64,000 nucleotides of DNA from Amycolatopsis sp. DSM 110486 (GCF_019468465.1 NZ_CP080519.1:248001-312000); one strand, 5' to 3'; counted from the stretch's first letter, positions 9,195 through 18,314 are shown. Made by a program: numbers and translations. The notes: generated from the letters alone by a model not told the origin.

Positions 9195-9704
9195 TCACGA
9201 CACGTGGCGAGGGAGCGTGGACGGCGTCAAGGCGTGACTGAACGGCACGGTCAGGCGCCACGTGGAGTCTGCGAGTGGCGAACGCGGAACGTCGAACGTC
9301 GTGCTCCACGAGCTCTGGGCTGTGCCCCCATCGGAGAAGGTCAACGTCAGCGTGTACGACTGCGCGTCGGCTCCATTCTGGTGCGTGCCGCCACCGCCGC
9401 CGGCGAGGTGAAGGACGTCCGGCATCGAACTCAGCAGGATGGCGTTGATGCGGAGCTCGCGCCCCTGTGCCGCCGAGTATCCCGCCACCCGGTCGGCAGC
9501 GCGTTCCCCAGGCCCGTGGGTTGTGGCGAGCATGACTTCGAGCTCGCCCAGCACGTGCGCACTGATCGAGAGCTCCAACCGCAACAGGCCGTCGGACTCG
9601 TGGTCGCGGGATCGCCTGCCGTCACCTGTGATGGTGGCGGAGGACAGCCTCAGCGGAAGGCCGGCAACCGGCGACCCCGGCATGAAGCCCAGCTGCTCAC
9701 TCAC
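9195..9704 (-). CDS. Conserved hypothetical protein
   Basis: 169 residues, no recognised family. It has alternating strands (LRLELSISAHVLGELEVML, RELRINAILLSS, YTLTLTFSDG) and a glycine run in the middle (LAGGGGGTHQ), suggesting a beta-rich soluble protein; there is no signal peptide. The frame is open to 9827, but codons between 9794 and 9704 lack the GC-rich third position seen after 9704, so I chose the GTG there. The palindrome at 9808-9821 would then sit about 100 bases upstream, in promoter range. Confidence 0.5.
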   Translation of the reverse strand: MSEQLGFMPGSPVAGLPLRLSSATITGDGRRSRDHESDGLLRLELSISAHVLGELEVMLATTHGPGERAADRVAGYSAAQGRELRINAILLSSMPDVLHLAGGGGGTHQNGADAQSYTLTLTFSDGGTAQSSWSTTFDVPRSPLADSTWRLTVPFSHALTPSTLPRHVS

Positions 9705-9807
9705 CGTAGCTGCACCTTTCGCATTCTTACGACGAAGTCCGCACATTCGGCAGCGTTGAGCACCCGACGCAGCTCCGTCCTCCGGTGCGCTCATCATGCA
9801 CCAAAGA

Positions 9808-9821
9808 GAACTATTTAGTCC
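9808..9821. promoter_or_regulatory. Near-palindrome GAACT-ATTT-AGTCC
   Basis: On the minus strand it reads GGACTAAATAGTTC preceded by TTGACT, matching the perfect palindrome at 15596-15609 in 12 of 14 positions, including the flanking TTGAYT. It lies upstream of the leftward hypothetical gene. I infer an operator or activator site; the bound protein is unknown. Confidence 0.45.
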
Positions 9822-10107
9822 AGTCAAGGAGGGGGAGCTAGCTTCAGGCTCGCCGCCTTTGTCCAGGCCGGCCGCGCGTCGGAACCCGTCCGATGCGCGT
9901 CACCCGGAGGTCGAGATGCCACATGGAACTGCAAAAATTGAAACCGGTTTCTCGCTGTTCACCCGAACGACATCTCAGCGACGACAGCGATCGTGTTGTC
10001 GATCACGGGGGGCGATCAAGCCCAGCATGGAACCGGACGGTCCACTCCTGGCGAGGTGAACTTCGCCGGACGCTCACGGCGCGAACCGCCGCGGCTGAGG
10101 CGCCGGG

Positions 10108-10611
10108 TCAGGAGCTCGGCCGCACAGCCGATCGGAGCGCCTGGTAGCTGACTCGGCCTCGGTACGCACGTCCGTCGATGAACAACGTCGGCGTGCCTCG
10201 GACAGCCAACTCGGCACCGGAGGTGTAGTCGGCCACGACGGCGGGGCGGAACCGCTGCGCGCCCTCACCGGTGACGTCGCCGGCGCCGATGCGAGCCGCG
10301 TATGCCCGCAGGTGGACATCCGTCAGCTCACTCTGGTGGGTCAGCAGCAAGTCGTGCATCTCCCAGAACAGGTCGCCCGACGCCTCGGCGGCAAGAGCTG
10401 CAGTGAGTGCGTACGGGTGGATCGTGAAGATCGGAAAATGACGGAACACCAGGCGGATCGTGCCGGCCGAGCTGTCGATCAACCTGCGCAGCTCGGGCGC
10501 CGCCGCAGCACAGTACGGGCACTCGAAGTCCCCGTATTCCACTACCGTCACCGAAGCCGATGGATCGCCGTACACGTGCCGGTCCAGATCGAACTCACTG
10601 CGCGTCGTCAC
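10108..10611 (-). CDS. DsbA-like thioredoxin-fold disulfide protein
   Basis: 167 residues. The thioredoxin fold has a CPYC redox motif (GDFECPYCAAAAPEL) near residue 30, the inserted helical domain, and the cis-proline strand RGTPTLFI near the end, the layout of DsbA_4-type oxidoreductases. No signal peptide is visible, so it probably works in the cytoplasm. The GTG at 10611 is chosen because GGAGG precedes it by 8 bases. It is divergent from nhaA; in other actinobacteria a similar thioredoxin-fold protein is found next to, or fused with, NhaA-type antiporters. Confidence 0.82.
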   Translation of the reverse strand: MTTRSEFDLDRHVYGDPSASVTVVEYGDFECPYCAAAAPELRRLIDSSAGTIRLVFRHFPIFTIHPYALTAALAAEASGDLFWEMHDLLLTHQSELTDVHLRAYAARIGAGDVTGEGAQRFRPAVVADYTSGAELAVRGTPTLFIDGRAYRGRVSYQALRSAVRPSS

Positions 10612-10742
10612 CTGCGATCCCTCCGTGACAGAACGGTCCACTCCGGACAGTGGCACTGCGAACCGTGGATGCCTCCGGGCCAACGCCCGATCTGATGGAC
10701 GGTACACAACCGGATCGACTGCACGTCAGGCATACTCGGGCC

Positions 10743-12155
10743 GTGAAGGCCGACTCGAGCCAGTTCAACGACGGGCTCCTCCCGCACCTGCCGTCGACGA
10801 CCCGTCAGATGAGCCTGCCGCTGCCGTACGTGACCGCCGGCTTCCGCCGGTTCCTGTTCACCGAAGCCGGCAGCGCTGTCCTGCTCCTCGCCGCCACGGT
10901 GGCCGCGCTGGTGTGGGCGAACGTGGCGGGCGCGGACTACGACGCGTTCTGGGGACTGCACGCAGGCGTGGAAGCCGGCGGCGCGCACTTCTCACTGGAC
11001 CTTCGTGAGTGGGTGAACGACGTCGCCATGGTCGTGTTCTTCACTGTGGTGGGACTGGAGATCAGCCGCGAGGTGTCCGTCGGCGAGCTGCACGACGTGC
11101 GCTCGATCGTCGTCCCGGCCTGCGGTGCGCTCGGCGGCCTGGCGTTGCCCGCGGTCCTTTACTTCGTGTTCAACAGTTCCGGCGCGGCTGCAGCCGGCTG
11201 GGGCATTCCGATGTCGAGTGACACCGCCTTCCTGATCGGCGTGCTGGCTCTGTTCGGTCCCCGCTGCCCTGATCAATTGCGGCTCTTCTTGCTCACCCTC
11301 GCGATCGGCGACGACATCGGCGCGATCACGGTGATGGCGGTGTTCTACACACACCACGTTTCCGTGGTGGCGATCGCGGTGGCGGCAGCACTGGTTCTCG
11401 TGCTGTTGGGCCTGCGGAGGCTGGGAGTGTGGCGATTGGCGCCATACCTCTTGGTCGGCGCCGGGTTGTGGGCGGCCGTCGACGCGTCCGGGGTCCACCC
11501 GACGCTCGCCGGCGTGCTCATCGGCTTGATCGTGCCGGCCGGCGAGGTCGACAGTCACGCCCGCGAGCGACTCCGCCTCTACGGGCGCGCTGTGATCGAG
11601 CGCGCGGACACCATGCGCGTGCGACTCGCCACCACCGCGATGAAGGCGACACTGTCGGCGAACGAGCGACTGCAGGGAATTCTGCACCCGATGAGCGCGT
11701 TCGTCATCATCCCCGCCTTCGGCCTGGCGAACGCCGGCGTGCAGCTCGACAGCAGCGCGCTGCGGGCCGCGTCGTCCTCCACCGTGACCCTCGGTGTCGC
11801 GGTCGGCCTGATCGCGGGCAACACCTTGGGCATCTCGCTCGGAGCCGGAATCGCGCTGCAGACCGGAATCGGCACTCTGCCCGGCCGCGTCCGCTACAGC
11901 CACCTCATCGGCGGAGCCATGCTCGCCGGCATCGGTTTCACGATCGCGTTGTTCATCACCGATCTCGCGTTCGCCGACCCCGGCCTCCAGCAGCAGGCCA
12001 AGGTGGGGGTTCTCGGCGGATCACTCTGTTCGGCGATCCTCGGGTCCATTGTGTTGCGATTCCTCGGCGACCGTCTCCCGCTGTGCTCCTTCGACGAGCG
12101 GTTCTCACTCCCGGAGCTACCCGAAGGCCCGTGGCTGGACCCGAGCTTGGCCTGA
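10743..12155 (+). CDS. nhaA: Na+/H+ antiporter NhaA
   Basis: 470 residues with about 12 membrane segments. It expels Na+ in exchange for protons. Signatures include WVNDVAMVVFFTVVGLEI, PMSSDTAFLIGVLALFG, the adjacent aspartates LTLAIGDDIGAITVMAVFY (the ion-binding pair of NhaA), HPTLAGVLIGL and GGAMLAGIGFTIALFI. The GTG at 10743 gives a normal N terminus; an ATG at 10809 (MSLPLPYV) is an alternative and no strong ribosome binding site separates them. It diverges from the DsbA-like gene, with a shared promoter region at 10612-10742. Confidence 0.93.
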   Translation: MKADSSQFNDGLLPHLPSTTRQMSLPLPYVTAGFRRFLFTEAGSAVLLLAATVAALVWANVAGADYDAFWGLHAGVEAGGAHFSLDLREWVNDVAMVVFFTVVGLEISREVSVGELHDVRSIVVPACGALGGLALPAVLYFVFNSSGAAAAGWGIPMSSDTAFLIGVLALFGPRCPDQLRLFLLTLAIGDDIGAITVMAVFYTHHVSVVAIAVAAALVLVLLGLRRLGVWRLAPYLLVGAGLWAAVDASGVHPTLAGVLIGLIVPAGEVDSHARERLRLYGRAVIERADTMRVRLATTAMKATLSANERLQGILHPMSAFVIIPAFGLANAGVQLDSSALRAASSSTVTLGVAVGLIAGNTLGISLGAGIALQTGIGTLPGRVRYSHLIGGAMLAGIGFTIALFITDLAFADPGLQQQAKVGVLGGSLCSAILGSIVLRFLGDRLPLCSFDERFSLPELPEGPWLDPSLA

Positions 12156-12195
12156 GACGAAGGCACACCTCGGTGCCGTCGACCCCCAGCTTGTT

Positions 12196-12209
12196 GGACC
12201 GCATGGTCC
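12196..12209. promoter_or_regulatory. Inverted repeat GGACC-GCAT-GGTCC
   Basis: A perfect 5-bp inverted repeat (6 bp with the flanking T/A) about 60 bases before the uracil-DNA glycosylase-like gene. It has the same 5-4-5 spacing as the AT-rich sites at 9808 and 15596 but a GC-rich core, so it may be unrelated; in DNA of this composition one or two such sites are expected by chance. Confidence 0.25.
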
Positions 12210-12266
12210 ATCTAGACTGTGGTCCCCGAAAGCCGGCGGCCCGGCCTTCCCGGCAACGAACCTGGA

Positions 12267-12863
12267 GTGCGGTTGATCGACGACTTGTGTGCGGTCGTGG
12301 ACGAGCTGACGTCCGATCCGTCGAACGCGTGGGCACGCGACCTCGGCTACCGTCCCGTGTGGGCCGGGTCGCCGGCCTCGCGGATCGCGATCATCGGCCA
12401 GGCGCCGGGCCGGCGCGCCCAGGAGAGCGGGATCCCGTGGGACGACGCCAGCGGCGTCCGGCTGCGCTCTTGGCTCGGCGTCAGCGACGAGGAATTCTAC
12501 GACCCCTCGCTGTTCGCCATCGTGCCGATGGATTTCTACTTCCCGGGCAAGGGCAAGACGGGTGACTTGCCTCCCCGCAAGGAATTCGCGCCCCGGTGGC
12601 ATCCGCAGATCTTGTCGAGGATGCCGCACATCACTCTCCGGGTGCTCATCGGCGCGCACGCCCAGCGGTACTACCTCAAGGGCCGATCCAAGACCAACCT
12701 CACCCAGACCGTGCGGTCCTACTGCGACTACCTCCCCGCCGAGTTCCCACTGGTGCACCCGTCTCCACTGAATTACCGGTGGCACGGGAAAAACTCCTGG
12801 TTCACCGCCGAGGTCGTCCCTGAGCTGGCGCGCCGAGTGTCGATCGCACTAGGACGCGGATGA
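12267..12863 (+). CDS. Uracil-DNA glycosylase family protein
   Basis: 198 residues. Motif A, IAIIGQAPGRRAQESGIPW, matches the water-activating/loop motif of family 4/5-like uracil-DNA glycosylases, and motif B, VHPSPLNYR, matches their HPSP loop near the C terminus. The four cluster cysteines of thermophilic family 4 enzymes are absent, which fits the short family of actinobacterial homologues. Expected role is base excision of uracil or related lesions. The GTG at 12267 is used; a TTG at 12272 lies closer to a GGAG site and could be the true start in another phase, so the N terminus is uncertain. Confidence 0.78.
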   Translation: MRLIDDLCAVVDELTSDPSNAWARDLGYRPVWAGSPASRIAIIGQAPGRRAQESGIPWDDASGVRLRSWLGVSDEEFYDPSLFAIVPMDFYFPGKGKTGDLPPRKEFAPRWHPQILSRMPHITLRVLIGAHAQRYYLKGRSKTNLTQTVRSYCDYLPAEFPLVHPSPLNYRWHGKNSWFTAEVVPELARRVSIALGRG

Positions 12864-12910
12864 CGGTGACGGGATGGCCGACCTGGGCTCGGCCGGCCGA
12901 GTCGCATCGC

Positions 12911-12941
12911 GTGACACCTCCGCACACGCAGGTACGATAAT
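12911..12941 (+). promoter_or_regulatory. Sigma-70-type promoter for the TetR gene, probably leaderless
   Basis: A GTGACA -35 element (12911-12916) and a GATAAT -10 element (12936-12941) precede the GTG at 12950 by so little that transcription would begin at or within a base or two of the start codon. A leaderless mRNA, common in actinobacteria, is the natural reading; it also explains the lack of a ribosome binding site. Confidence 0.5.
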
Positions 12942-12949
12942 CTGTCGAA

Positions 12950-13576
12950 GTGGTGGAACCGGAGAGCACAGAGAAGCCCGTCCGGCTGACGGCGCGCGGT
13001 GAAGCGACCCGGGCCCGGATCCTGCATGCTGCCGTAGATCTGATGACGGTCAAAGGGGTGGCCGCCACCACGCTCGACGATGTCCGCGCGGCAAGCGGCA
13101 CCAGCAAGTCACAGCTCTACCATCACTACGCTGACAAGGACGCGCTCGTCCAAGACGTGATCGAATACCAGGCCGAAGACCTGCTGGCCTCGCAGGGGGA
13201 ACGGCTGCGCCGGCTGAACTCGATCCGTGGACTCGAGCGTTGGCGTGACGCGATCATCCAGAGGAACGCTCTCCGCAACGGGGCTTACGGATGCCAGCTC
13301 GGCTCCCTCGCGAGCGAGCTCTCGGACCAGAACGAGCGGGCACGCTCCGCCCTGGCCGGCCACTTCGAAACCTGGCTCGGCCTGATCGCGGACGGTCTGC
13401 GGCGGATGCGTGACACGGGCAAACTGCGCCGTGACGCCGATCCCGAACGGCTCGCCATCGGCTTGATGGGCGCCCTCGAAGGCGGGTACCTGCTCGCGCA
13501 GACGGGGCACGACATCAAGCCGATGCGCATCGCGCTCGACATGGCCATCGACTACATCCGTACCTTCCAGGCGTGA
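12950..13576 (+). CDS. TetR/AcrR family transcriptional regulator
   Basis: 208 residues. The N-terminal helix-turn-helix spans about residues 15-60 (ATRARILHAAVDLMTVKGVAATTLDDVRAASGTSKSQLYHHYADKDAL pattern, given here in parts), followed by a ligand domain with CQLGSLASEL, typical of the TetR_C group that senses lipophilic or electrophilic compounds, where the cysteine may be reactive. Two GTG codons stand in tandem at the start. It lies between the glycosylase-like gene and the convergent ctaD. Targets are not evident. Confidence 0.87.
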   Translation: MVEPESTEKPVRLTARGEATRARILHAAVDLMTVKGVAATTLDDVRAASGTSKSQLYHHYADKDALVQDVIEYQAEDLLASQGERLRRLNSIRGLERWRDAIIQRNALRNGAYGCQLGSLASELSDQNERARSALAGHFETWLGLIADGLRRMRDTGKLRRDADPERLAIGLMGALEGGYLLAQTGHDIKPMRIALDMAIDYIRTFQA

Positions 13577-13622
13577 GTCGCGGGTAGCGGAAGACCAAAG
13601 TGGACCGCCTCACCGCGCGCGA

Positions 13623-15395
13623 CTATTGCTCGCCCGAGTTGTCCTTGCCGTGGTCACCCGGCATGGTCGCGTCGACCAGCTTCTGCGACGGCGCGGCCTG
13701 GTGGCGCGGTTTGCCGAAGAAGCCGATCTCACCTTCGGTTTGCAGGCGTTCCACCATGTGCGGGTAGTGCAGCTCGAACGCGGGGCGCTCGGAGCGGATC
13801 CGGGGCAGCTCGGTGAAGTTGTGCCGCGGCGGCGGGCACGACGTGGCCCATTCGAGGGAGTTGCCGTAGCCCCAGGGGTCGTCGACCGTGACGATCTCGC
13901 CGTAGCGGTAGCTCTTGAACACGTTCCAGATGAACGGCAGCGTGGACGCACCGAGGATGTACGCGCCGATCGTGGAGATCGTGTTCAGCGTGGTGAACCC
14001 GTCGGAGCTCAGGTAGTCGGCGTAGCGGCGGGGCATGCCCTCGGCGCCGAGCCAGTGCTGGACCAGGAACGTGCCGTGGAAGCCGATGAACGTGGTCCAG
14101 AAGTGCCACTTGCCGAGCTTCTCGTCCATCATCCGGCCCGTGATCTTCGGGAACCAGAAGTAGATGCCGGCGAAGGTCGCGAAGGCGATCGTGCCGTAGA
14201 GCACGTAGTGGAAGTGCGCCACCACGAAGTAGCTGTCCGACACGTGGAAGTCGATGGCCGGCGCGGCCAGCAGGATGCCGGTCAGGCCGCCGAGGAGGAA
14301 CGTGACGATGAAGCCCATCGAGAAGATCATCGGCGTCTCGAAGGACAGCTGGCCCTTCCACATCGTGCCGATCCAGTTGAAGAACTTCACCCCGGTCGGG
14401 ACCGCGATCAGGAAGGTCATGAAGGAGAAGAACGGCAGCAGCACGGCGCCGGTGGCATAGAGGTGGTGTGCCCACACGGAGACACTGAGCGCAGCGATGG
14501 CCAGGGTCGCGAAGATCAGCCCCTTGTAACCGTAGAGAGGCTTGCGGCTGAAGACCGGGAAGATCTCGGACACGATCCCGAAGAACGGTAGGGCGATGAT
14601 GTACACCTCTGGGTGACCGAAGAACCAGAACAGGTGTTGCCAGAGGATCACCCCGCCGTTGGCCGGGTCGAACACGTGCGCACCCAACCGACGATCTGCC
14701 TCCAGGCCGAAGAGCGCGGCCGTGAGGATCGGGAAGGCGATGAGGATCAGGATGCTCGTGACGAGGATGTTCCAGGTGAAGATGGGCATCCGGTACATCG
14801 TCATGCCCGGCGCGCGCAGGCAGACAACGGTGGTGATCATGTTGACCGCGCCGAGAATCGTGCCCAGACCGGACACGATGAGGCCGACGATCCACATGTC
14901 GGTGCCGGGGCCTGGAGTGTGGACGGCCTCCGACAGCGGCGTATAAGCAGTCCAGCCGAACTCAGCCGCACCGCCCGGTGTCAGGAAGCCGGATACGACG
15001 ATCAGGCTGCCGAAGAGGTAGAGCCAGTACGAGAACGCGTTGAGCCGCGGGAACGCGACGTCCGGGGCACCGATCTGCAGCGGTAGCACGAAGTTCGCGA
15101 ACCCGAACAGCACCGGGGTCGCATACATCAGCAACATGATCGTGCCGTGCATGGTGAACAGCTGGTTGTACTGCTCCTGCGACAGGAACTGGAGCCCGGG
15201 CCGGGCCAACTCCGTACGGATCAGCATGGCCATCGCACCGCCGGCCATGAAGAAGGCGAACGCCGTGACCAGGTACATCACGCCGATCTGCTTGTGGTCC
15301 GTCGTCCGCATCAGCCGAAGCAGCGCCGTGCCCTTCGGGGCAATGCGCGCGGGATACGGCCGCGTCGCAATCGGCCTGGGCGCGACGGTCCTCAT
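13623..15395 (-). CDS. ctaD: Cytochrome c oxidase subunit I (aa3 type)
   Basis: 590 residues, 12 membrane helices. The heme-copper core is complete: [12 protein letters not shown] with the low-spin heme histidine, [19 protein letters not shown] with the copper histidine cross-linked to tyrosine, [10 protein letters not shown] with two copper ligands, and [11 protein letters not shown] with the heme ligands. The enzyme reduces O2 and pumps protons. The ATG at 15395 follows GGAGGAAACC. Subunits II, III and the cytochrome c genes are absent here, so like qcrB this is a solitary second copy. A perfect palindrome lies 200 bases upstream of its start. Confidence 0.95.
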   Translation of the reverse strand: MRTVAPRPIATRPYPARIAPKGTALLRLMRTTDHKQIGVMYLVTAFAFFMAGGAMAMLIRTELARPGLQFLSQEQYNQLFTMHGTIMLLMYATPVLFGFANFVLPLQIGAPDVAFPRLNAFSYWLYLFGSLIVVSGFLTPGGAAEFGWTAYTPLSEAVHTPGPGTDMWIVGLIVSGLGTILGAVNMITTVVCLRAPGMTMYRMPIFTWNILVTSILILIAFPILTAALFGLEADRRLGAHVFDPANGGVILWQHLFWFFGHPEVYIIALPFFGIVSEIFPVFSRKPLYGYKGLIFATLAIAALSVSVWAHHLYATGAVLLPFFSFMTFLIAVPTGVKFFNWIGTMWKGQLSFETPMIFSMGFIVTFLLGGLTGILLAAPAIDFHVSDSYFVVAHFHYVLYGTIAFATFAGIYFWFPKITGRMMDEKLGKWHFWTTFIGFHGTFLVQHWLGAEGMPRRYADYLSSDGFTTLNTISTIGAYILGASTLPFIWNVFKSYRYGEIVTVDDPWGYGNSLEWATSCPPPRHNFTELPRIRSERPAFELHYPHMVERLQTEGEIGFFGKPRHQAAPSQKLVDATMPGDHGKDNSGEQ

Positions 15396-15595
15396 GGTTT
15401 CCTCCGGCTGAATGCTGCACTGGCTGGCTTTTCGATCCTGGGCTCGGGCCGGGCACCGTTCGACGGCACCCGCCCCGCCGGATCTCCCGGGAGAACTCAC
15501 CTTTGTCGAAATCCGGGCAGTCCGTGAGCCCCGGCGCCACTCAGGCGGACCTGCTTCGTCACCGGGGTCACCACGACCTCGACGAGACCCTACGT

Positions 15596-15609
15596 GGACT
15601 ATATAGTCC
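15596..15609. promoter_or_regulatory. Perfect 14-bp palindrome GGACTATATAGTCC upstream of ctaD
   Basis: The bases form an exact palindrome of the 5-4-5 type with an AT-only centre, very unlikely in DNA this GC-rich. On the minus strand it is preceded by CTTGATTA, as the related site at 9808-9821 is by CTTGACT. It lies between trxA and ctaD and would act on the leftward ctaD promoter. The half site GGACT recalls the GGGACT half sites of DosR/DevR, but the spacing differs by 2 bases. Confidence 0.55.
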
Positions 15610-15672
15610 TAATCAAGTCAGGGAGGCGATTCTCGCAGGCCCGGGTTTCTCAGCAGCTGGGCGCGGGCTCGG

Positions 15673-15999
15673 TCAGAGCACGTCCTTCAGATCCGACAGC
15701 AGAGCTGCCTTTGGCTTCGCGCCGACGATCTGCTTCACCGGCTTGCCACCCTGGAACAGGATCAGCGTCGGGATGGACATCACATGGTAGTCACGCGCCG
15801 TCTTCGGGTTTTCGTCGATGTCGAGCTTCGCGACGGTCAGCTTCTCGCCGTTCTCGGCCGCGATCTCCTCGAGCACCGGGGCGACCATCTTACAAGGCCC
15901 GCACCAGGTCGCCCAGAAGTCGACCAGGACCGGCTTTTCGCTGGTCAGAACGTCGTCCACGAACGACTTGTCGGTCACCTTCACGGTGTTGTTGCCCAT
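15673..15999 (-). CDS. trxA: Thioredoxin
   Basis: 108 residues, the standard size. The WCGPC redox motif ([18 protein letters not shown]), the cis-proline loop [12 protein letters not shown] and the buried aspartate are all present. It reduces protein disulfides in the cytoplasm. ATG start with GAAGGAG upstream. It is the gene before ctaD on the same strand but separated by 277 bases containing the palindrome, so ctaD probably has its own promoter. No thioredoxin reductase is nearby. Confidence 0.95.
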   Translation of the reverse strand: MGNNTVKVTDKSFVDDVLTSEKPVLVDFWATWCGPCKMVAPVLEEIAAENGEKLTVAKLDIDENPKTARDYHVMSIPTLILFQGGKPVKQIVGAKPKAALLSDLKDVL

Positions 16000-16107
16000 G
16001 GTTTCTCCTTCGGGTTGTCGGAAACTGGCGAGAGTCAGAAGGCGCCGGCACCGTAGCGGCCACCGAGAGCGGTTCCGAGACGTTCCGTTGTCGCGGTCCC
16101 GTGCCGA

Positions 16108-16743
16108 TCAGCCGATCACGTTCGACGACTGCTTGTTGTTGAACCGCGCGACGCGCCCCCTGTTTCCACAAGCCTGCGAGCACCACCTTCGCCGTCCGTG
16201 GCCGGACAGGTAGTAGTTCGCGCAGCTCGGTGCGAGGCAGGCCCGCAGGCGCTTCCGCTCTTCGCCGCCGAAAAGCCGCACGGCTTGGAGCGCCACGAGC
16301 GAACTCACGGCGATGCCGCCGGGCAGGTCGCCCTGGAGCGCGATCGTCGGCACGCCCGCACCGGGCCACACGAGGGCGGACGACGCAGCCGCACGGGCCG
16401 CGGTGGTGTTGAGCGTGTCCACCGCGGCCTGGCGGCCAGGCAAGTCGGACACCACCCCGGCCGGTCGCTCGTCCACTGTTGCGTCGGCAGCGAGCCGTCT
16501 CAGCGCATCGCGGAGCCGACGCAGGTCGAATGCCGTCTCCTTCACGCTCAACGGGCTTGCGCAAGGCAACCAGTGGTCGAGAGACCTCGGACGTTGCTCA
16601 AGACGGGGAACGATCTCACGAATCCACTCGCGTGCACCGTCCGCGGTCGCGAGCGCGTCCTCGGTACCCTTGCCGCTCCCCCACACGGTGTTCATCAAGT
16701 CGACCGGCGGCTCCTGGCCCACGACCCGTTCGCGGCGCGTCAC
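16108..16743 (-). CDS. ABATE / CGNR zinc-finger transcriptional regulator
   Basis: 211 residues. The N-terminal ABATE domain starts at PPVDLMNTVW, and the C terminus has the CGNR zinc finger with four cysteines (CLAPSCANYYL ... WCSQACGNRGRVARF). These proteins are presumed stress-linked regulators of actinobacteria. The frame stays open far upstream, but I chose the GTG at 16743 because it overlaps by 4 bases (GTGA) the stop of a 54-codon frame with a good ribosome binding site, giving the family's usual length. It follows the MFS exporter gene and may control it. Confidence 0.82.
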   Translation of the reverse strand: MTRRERVVGQEPPVDLMNTVWGSGKGTEDALATADGAREWIREIVPRLEQRPRSLDHWLPCASPLSVKETAFDLRRLRDALRRLAADATVDERPAGVVSDLPGRQAAVDTLNTTAARAAASSALVWPGAGVPTIALQGDLPGGIAVSSLVALQAVRLFGGEERKRLRACLAPSCANYYLSGHGRRRWCSQACGNRGRVARFNNKQSSNVIG

Positions 16744-16904
16744 AGCGCCCCGCGCAACGCCGTGGTCGGAGTGTTCGACCGTGAGAACAGCTGTGACGTC
16801 TCCACCTTCCACCGCGACAGCAGTGGGTTTTGACGGAGACTCGCTGCACTCGCTGCGAGCAAAGCCTTGCCGGCGGAGCGCAGTCGCGTGTTCGATTTCG
16901 CCAT
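16740..16904 (-). CDS. Possible short leader peptide gene coupled to the ABATE regulator
   Basis: 54 residues (MAKSNTRLRSAGKALLAASA...), ATG behind AGGAGAG, ending in TGA that overlaps the GTG of the regulator. No known domain; basic N terminus and an alanine-rich stretch. The region around its start is partly duplicated at 32.6 kb, where the start codon and SN codons are kept but the rest diverges. It may be a real small protein, a translational coupler or a frame-shifted old N terminus. Confidence 0.4.
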   Translation of the reverse strand: MAKSNTRLRSAGKALLAASAASLRQNPLLSRWKVETSQLFSRSNTPTTALRGAL

Positions 16905-16921
16905 ACGACTCTCTCCTCTGC

Positions 16922-16969
16922 GCTGGTCTTCTTGTCGGCGTCAGCCGATCGTCGGCTCTTACCGCCGGC
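16922..16969 (-). repeat. Three-copy upstream repeat, copy 1 (with inverted repeat AGCCGA-TCG-TCGGCT)
   Basis: A 48-bp block shared with 31294-31336 and 32617-32665. In each case it lies, on the minus strand, about 20-300 bases upstream of a regulator gene (here the leader peptide and ABATE regulator). It contains a perfect 6-3-6 inverted repeat at 16943-16957. I infer a shared operator; descent from a duplicated exporter-regulator locus also explains at least copies 1 and 3. Confidence 0.5.
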
Positions 16970-17018
16970 CGACGCCGACACCGGGCGCCGACCATTCCCC
17001 GGCCTCGCCCTGATGTCC

Positions 17019-18314
17019 TCATTCCCTCCGGGCGAGTGTCAGGAACCGTGCCGCCACGGCGGCGAGCACGGCGGAGGCAAGGACGATCAAACCGGCCGTG
17101 AGGAACACCGTCTGCAGGGTTGTCGATGAAACGAGGATCGCGCCGACACCGGATCCCACCGCCAGGGCTATCTGAAGGTTCGTCACATTCACCGCCGACG
17201 CGGCCTCCGGGGTTTCCGGGGCAGCGTCGAGCATCCAGACCAGCGTTCCCGGGTTCACAATTCCCCAGAACAGGCCCCACATCACGAACAACAGGCCGGC
17301 CAGCCAGGGTAAGGTGCCCGCGTTCGCCAGCGCGATCAGCAATGCGGCCACGACCGTCGCCGCCCCGGCGAAGCTGCCGATCACTCCACGCTTGAACAGC
17401 GATCCGGCGACGAGTGAGCCGACGATGCCACCGCAGCCGTAGATGACGTACAGCAGCGAGATCACACCGCTGGACAGATGCGTGTGGTCCATCAGGAACG
17501 GGGTGATGTAGGTCCAGGCGGTGAACTGTCCGATGAACACCAATGCGCCCGCCGCCATCCCGAACCGGACGGCGCGCTGCGTCACGACTCCCACAAGATC
17601 ACGCAGGTGCGTGCGCCCGTCCGGCGGAATACCCGGCAGGACGAACCTCTGCGCGACCACGACCAGCAGTGTCGCCGCCGCGGCGGTGGCGAAAGTGAGA
17701 CGCCAGCCCACGAGGTTGCCGAGGAACTGTCCCGCCGGCAGCCCCACCACTGTCCCACCGGAAATACCTGCCGCGATAATGGTGATGGCGCGAGTGCCGC
17801 CGGCGGGGCCTACCAGCTTGGGGCCGACCGGTGAGACCACGGTCCAGAAGGCTCCGAGGGTGGCACCAAAGAACATGCGGGCTATCAGCACCACGACGAA
17901 GTTCGGTGCCACCGCGACGATGGCGTTCGACACCAGCACCGTCAAACCTAGGACGAGGATGACCGAGCGCCGGTCAAATCGGCCGGAGCTGAGGAAGAAC
18001 AGCGGCGCCGACACTGCGGCGCTGAAACCCGGCACGAGCACCATCAACCCCGCAAGGCCCAGTGAAACATGTAATCCGTCGGCGATCCGCGGCAGCAGCC
18101 CCACCGGCATCGTTTCCGTCATCACGACTATGAACGCGCCGAGCGCAATGGCGCCGACTGCGGCCCAGCCTCGCTTGCTCCTTGGCTCTGCAATAGTGAC
18201 GGCAGCGCGCGCGGCCGCAGGCTGAATCGGGACGGCCGCGGCGCACGACGATGTCGAGACCACACGCACGAGCCTTGCGTGACGCCCCGGCGTCTCCCCT
18301 TCGGCATCCGTCAT
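17019..18314 (-). CDS. MFS drug exporter, DHA1 (AraJ/Cmr-like, 12 helices)
   Basis: 431 residues, 12 predicted helices after a 45-residue hydrophilic N terminus. Recognisable parts: GAFIVVMTETMPVGLLPRIA in helix 1, SGRFDRRSVILVLG (motif A), ISGGTVVGLPAGQFLGNLVGWR (motif C-like, helix 5) and WGIVNPGTLVW. The type resembles chloramphenicol or sugar efflux proteins. The substrate is unknown. The ATG at 18314 has GAGGGGAA upstream. The ABATE regulator follows. Two fragments of a close paralogue occur at 23936-24105 and 32654-33135. Confidence 0.88.
   Translation of the reverse strand: MTDAEGETPGRHARLVRVVSTSSCAAAVPIQPAAARAAVTIAEPRSKRGWAAVGAIALGAFIVVMTETMPVGLLPRIADGLHVSLGLAGLMVLVPGFSAAVSAPLFFLSSGRFDRRSVILVLGLTVLVSNAIVAVAPNFVVVLIARMFFGATLGAFWTVVSPVGPKLVGPAGGTRAITIIAAGISGGTVVGLPAGQFLGNLVGWRLTFATAAAATLLVVVAQRFVLPGIPPDGRTHLRDLVGVVTQRAVRFGMAAGALVFIGQFTAWTYITPFLMDHTHLSSGVISLLYVIYGCGGIVGSLVAGSLFKRGVIGSFAGAATVVAALLIALANAGTLPWLAGLLFVMWGLFWGIVNPGTLVWMLDAAPETPEAASAVNVTNLQIALAVGSGVGAILVSSTTLQTVFLTAGLIVLASAVLAAVAARFLTLARRE

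Noticed and set aside
12196..12209. Including GGACC-GCAT-GGTCC as a firm member of the palindrome family
   Set aside because: GC-rich inverted pairs of this kind are expected once or twice by chance in 64 kb of such DNA; kept only as a weak feature.
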